64,000 nucleotides of DNA from Icerya purchasi (Eukaryota; Arthropoda; Insecta; Hemiptera; Monophlebidae): positions 173,381,863-173,445,862 of the forward strand of contig CM077116.1 in NCBI GenBank assembly GCA_039619475.1. Direction: 5' to 3'. Made by a program: the position numbers and the translations under genes. The notes under the pieces are model-generated. The model made no database searches. It was given only the letters and a program-made list of their open reading frames with translations, and was not told the origin of the DNA. Below, piece by piece: positions 59,651-64,000 of the stretch; positions within the stretch are counted from its first letter, which is position 1; each line of letters begins with the position of its first letter.

Positions 59651-60389
59651 ATATATATTTTTTTTTAAATTTAAATTTCAATTCGATACCGAAATAAATT
59701 TCATGTTGACGTTGTTATTTCATGTTGGGAATAATATGAGACTGTTGATATATAAATAAAATCACAAAATCATAAAAGCATTCGTAACGCATAATTTTTT
59801 ATGTTTTCTTTTATTTTTTGATGTAATTATAATCGTTTTTATCACTGGCGCCGATAGAGAATAATTAATATGCAAAAAAATTTGGTTGTTTTATTAAATT
59901 ATAATGAAAAAATCGATTACATTTGTCACTCTAATATGAAGTGTTTCGACTTAACTACGAAATTAATATACTTGTATGCAAACAACAAATACTATCACCA
60001 CATACAATTAAAACTGTAGGTAATAAAAGAAAAACGTCAAAGGACGTAACAAATTCGAATAGTTAGAACGACCTCAAAACCAAATTAAATTCGTTCATGT
60101 AACGTTTTAGTTGACGGAAAGTTATAATTTTATGACTTTTTAAATATCGCAGACTACATATTAAATCGAAAAAATAATATTAAAAAAAAATGTATAAAGA
60201 ATTTGCCTGATTACCCCTTGAATTGCCGCTTTTAACTGCTAAGGTTATCATGGTGAGAGCTGCCTAGGCTACTGAAAGCCGCCATCCTGAGTGTACTTCT
60301 TCAAAGTGTTATTCGATTATTTGTTGTTTAATATTTTTGCTAACGATATGAAAGTGCTGGGGGCGGACTGCATTAAAATTGCGCCATTC
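59651..60389. other. No gene seen
   Basis: AT-rich. A direct repeat of ATTTCATGTTG lies at about 59698 and 59726. The 60210-60310 stretch is GC-richer and may be the 3' end of the minus-strand LINE relic that follows. Confidence 0.4.
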
Positions 60390-60880
60390 AATTATGATAT
60401 GTTGTACTGACGATGACTTTTAGTTGTATGTCCTATTTTTATTGATCGTTGTGTATTCGACACGCAGGCTATTAGTCGGCGGCCAACCATGGTTCCGATG
60501 ATCGGCTTTATTTGGCGTAAGAACGTAGTCTTGGACATCCATTCTTTGCTCCACTGCTCAGTTATTCTTTCTCGTAGGAACGTATCGAGCGTTGTTGGGT
60601 CTTGAGATTTATGCGGCATCGGGGATAACATAGCAGACCGAGCTTTCAGCTTCGAGCGCTCATTTCCTGGGATCTGTGCAGAGACCCACAGAAATCCGGG
60701 TAGTTCTTCTGGTCTAGCAATAGCAGAGTCCTTTGAATTTTTTGCGCGATTGATTCTTCTGCCTTATTATTTTGTAGACTTTGTATGTTGGTCAGAGAAT
60801 CTGTAATAACCAGTATCTTTTCTCGTTGAGCTTTAGAACTGTGGTACTCCTGGAAACAGATTAGAATTGCAAACATTTCT
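60390..60880 (-). pseudogene. Decayed LINE, RNase H and C-terminus
   Basis: Read on the minus strand from 60876: FAILICFQEYHSS, then KILVITDSLTNIQSLQN (the Asp of the 'TDSLS.IQSL' RNase H motif is kept), IAQKIQRTLLLLD, then in another frame GFLWVSAQIPGNERSKLKARSA, equivalent of 'FLWVPSH.GI.GNE.AD..A'. The conserved His and the final Asp are not seen in their usual places (SAQ, ERSK). Then TLDTFLRERITEQW, LRQIKPII and IKIGHTTKSH, the C-terminal 'RQIKP ... R.RIGHT..TH' block. This fits LINEs that carry an RNase H domain (I- or R1/jockey-type). The RT is missing and at least one frameshift separates the two halves. Confidence 0.8.
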
Positions 60881-63800
60881 GATTAATCTTTATCTGTTTC
60901 TTACCAGCGAAACTTTTTAAATTTACGTCGCGAAAATTTATTTAAATTTTACCGCAAAGTCGTTATTTCACAGGCAATATCAAGCGATGGTGTAAAGCAG
61001 GTTCCGTTCACAACAGCGCGTTATCACAACCTTTTTCTTTCTCTGTTTATCTACTTATTTTCCTTTCGGCTCGCCGTTTACCACTTATGTGTGTATCTTC
61101 TTGGTTGTTTGTTAGATATATTAAACTCGAATCATCGGGAAATAATAAATAAAAAAGAAAAAAAGAAAAAATTTTCTTTTTTTCCTTTTTTTGACCTGGC
61201 TTCAAATACCATTTGGCGAAAAAAAAAAGTGGCAAAGGTCTACTCTTTATCAGAAAGAATGAGTGCGTCGTTCCAACCAACAAAATACTATTACGATCAA
61301 CGAGAGCGTAAAGAAACAAAAATAACTTATGCATTTTTTTTTATTTTTTTTCTTGTAAATAAATTGTTAAAATTAAAACTTTTAAGAATTTCAAATTACT
61401 ATTTCTACTAACGAGTAACGTAATTAGATAAAAATATTTAATAACAGGAAAATTTAGATGTTCTTTTGAACATTGCCGTTCTAGATAGGATCTAATAAAA
61501 ATATTAAAAAAATCATGAGAGTCGATCTGAACACGACACCTTCCCATTATAACCGAATGCAGGTACGCACTAATAAAAAAACATAAAGATTACCCGATCA
61601 AATTCTAATTAACAAATAGCCTAATTGACGAGCGGGCTTTCTGAATTTGTCGCAAATTAAAATTAATATATAACTCTTGAGGCTTGCTTTAACGTTATTT
61701 ATTTATTTTATTTTTTTCAATTTGTAAGTTTTTTACGCGTGTCCCGTTGATTTTACAACGTTTTTAGAGAATTTGAATAAATACAGTGAAATTAATTTAT
61801 AGAGTTGAATGTTGATCGGACCAGCCGAAATGAAACTGTGCATTTACATCTATATCGATTGTTATAATTGATTATAATAAAAATCGGTTATTGTGACCAA
61901 AAATTTCAAAAAAATTGTCGCTTACAATTTAACTTTGAAAGCTTTTTCTGCAGATGAATTTACGAGAAAACTAAAAAATTGGATCTTTTTCTATAAAAAA
62001 GCAAAATTTGTGCGAGTGGACAGATTGTTCCGCTTGAACACTTTTATTATTATAAGTTTAACGTAATTGATAAATCTATATGGTGCGTCGTTATAAAAAG
62101 TATTAGAAAAAGACTACTCTATTTATTACATCGAAAATTACTGATTTCAAAACAAGCTGAGCCTACTGTCATTTTTATACGTTAGTTTCATTTATTTACT
62201 TTTTTTGTTTTTATTATTCTTTTATCGATTTAGGTTCTATTTTTTCATCATCGCGCTTTTCGGTGTGTGTCCGTTCGAAATTTGCCTTTGATTAAATAAG
62301 GCGATGATTTGTGTTTAATCACTGAAAAGAGTGAGCTAGCGAAATACTTCGAGGAAGTTTTATTAAATGTTGTACAAAAAAGAAAAAAAAAAAATGAAGA
62401 TAATACTTTATTTAATACCGTATATAACACGACGAACAATCGTTATAAGGATCTCCAGATTATTCACTCCCTCCAGTGTTATTATAGCTGATTTTCCCCG
62501 TATATGTATTTTCCTTCTGGTACGGTGTGGTGTTCGGGGGGAATTCCCTTGGAAAAATTTCCAACGTACAGTAAAAAAGCGGCAATTTTTTAAATAGATT
62601 TTCCCGGAACATAGGGGTGTTGCTAAAGAAATTTTTTTTAAGAACCAGGCGGCGGGCGCATTCCTGGAAAATCACGTTTTTTACAGGAATCCAAAGTTTA
62701 GCCATATTTGTTTCCGGCGCGAATCGGACAAATGTTGTTTTTTGTTAAAAAGAAAAAGTGTTGAATTATTCATGTCGCTTGTTATTTCCGATGAATTTTT
62801 TAATCATTTATATGTTCCGGTATTCGTTCGTGCAAAAGTTGTTTCGGTTGCTCTCCGGATGCCGTACGAAAAGCAGAAACGGCGTTTAATTTATATAAAT
62901 CGCCTCCTATTTTTACTCGCTGCTAACAGCCGTAATGCACACTATTACTTTTTTCCTAGTTTACTGAAAACGTTTGTTAGCGCTTGTTTTTTTTTTATTT
63001 CTCTCTCTCTCTCTCTCTCTCTTTGCGTACGTTCGTGATTTTCTGACTGGCTGTAATTCGCGAGCGACTTTGCCGGAAATGTGCGGTCTCTATTAATTCT
63101 CACTTGAACGGTCGACGCATATGATTAACGCAACGGAACTGCGTAGTAATTAGTTGGCGAGTTTCATCGTTGAAACTAGTGTAACTGGCCATCGACCAGC
63201 CGGTTCAATCTCGCGTGTCATACGCTACTTAATTCTTTGAATAGAAGCGAAACAAGTAAATAAGTAAAAAATAGAAAAAAAAGAACGCCCACAAAATAAA
63301 AACGAGGGAGACTGAAACTCACCGCCGCCCCATAACGCAAAAGTCGTCACGTTAATTGCTTCCGTCATCAAAGGTCGCGGTAATAATGCTTCGGCATCTG
63401 CTACAGTCTTTACTGGAAACTGGAAAATTTTGCGTGCGTCGAAAATGTCATTACTTTTCCATCATTATAAATGGGCTAACCGTAAAATTTTTGAAAGTAA
63501 AAAAAATTGAAGATTCTTTCGGAACTGTATGTTCGCAATCGCAGTGGAATTACTCTTCTACCAATAATAACCCGTAAACATACTCTATTAATTCGGAATA
63601 CGGAGAGTTAAAGGTTAAGGTTTTTTTTTTTTTTTGTGGTTCTTTCACCTGACGATGAAGAAAACGAAAGATGTGAATTCGGCAAAAAAATATTGAAAGT
63701 CGTTTGTAGGCTAATTGGCCGCGATATTGCTACAGTTTCTCTCGAGGCGATTATTGATGTAAAGAATATTAAAAAATTTTACGCGTTGCTTGCTATAACG

Positions 63801-64000
63801 ACAAATGACAGTAGCGTAAACAGAATTTTCTCAACTGCCGAGGTCTGGCTGTTATTAATTATAAATAAAAGAACGATCTGCGTTGCTTAGAATTTCTATG
63901 ATCAGCTCTGCGGTGACGTTCCGAGAGTGAAATCGTATTTAACCGATCTTTCTGATCGTTTTTTTCTTTCTGTCTTTTTCACGTTACTTGTTTATTTATC
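60881..64000. other. No supported gene
   Basis: AT-rich to about 62700, then less so, with a (CT)n run at about 63000-63022. Open frames up to 106 codons (61091-61411 plus) are Lys/Phe-rich and overlap frames on the other strand. The last long frame (63636-63890, plus) contains DSSVNRIFSTAEVWL, faintly like the hAT transposase C-terminal dimerisation region, but the match is too short to call. Confidence 0.4.

Noticed and set aside
63636..63890. Possible hAT transposase C-terminus (NRIFSTAE)
   Set aside because: Only about ten residues fit, the following conserved residues are absent, and no other transposase block lies upstream in the window.
1..64000. CRISPR arrays, bacterial operons, ribosome binding sites, prophage or rRNA genes
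   Set aside because: No regularly spaced repeats with unique spacers, no clustered long frames and no rRNA-like conserved blocks were seen. The sequence is eukaryotic in character.

Overview
The window looks like gene-poor nuclear DNA of an arthropod, most likely an insect. It is AT-rich and full of homopolymer runs and (TA)n, (TG)n and (ATT)n microsatellites. It has no operon-like gene packing, and nearly every recognisable protein-coding segment comes from a retroelement. CpG dinucleotides are frequent and base composition shifts between blocks, which would suit a hymenopteran, but that is inference. No complete host gene is visible, so the window could be intergenic or lie inside very large introns.

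The best-supported object is a Penelope-like retroelement (PLE) at 29205-32827. Two nearly identical inverted arms of about 790 bp flank a reverse transcriptase (YVDD intact) and a C-terminal GIY-YIG endonuclease. One in-frame TAA at 31729-31731 separates the two domains. Each arm carries a short block resembling a hammerhead ribozyme with an atypical core. A diverged solo copy of the same terminal repeat sits 6.5 kb upstream, at about 22541-22700, and keeps this block almost unchanged.

Other retroelement relics are: two endonuclease/RT-type LINE 3' halves (8130-9030 and 13975-14480, both +), an R1/LOA/jockey-like LINE with a destroyed catalytic box (33240-34900, +), a LINE thumb region (49800-50400, -), a LINE RNase H and C-terminus (60390-60880, -), and a doubtful LINE tail (16590-16880, +). 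A pyrimidine-rich family with A-rich tails occurs at 1815-2154, about 25330-25927 and 35845-36075. Non-autonomous or palindromic elements occur at 2515-2636, 3324-3660 (with relatives at 21602-21700 and 24067-24143) and 29021-29160. A tandem repeat of about 70 bp lies at 56895-57105. A run of six short perfect hairpins lies at 59451-59645.

The only plausible host coding sequence is a candidate terminal exon at 27835-28004 (+). It follows a strong polypyrimidine-AG acceptor, begins in a TM7-like segment with NPLIY (the NPxxY motif of class A GPCRs) and has an AATAAA signal at 28138. Its identity is unproven. The rest of the window shows no supported gene.
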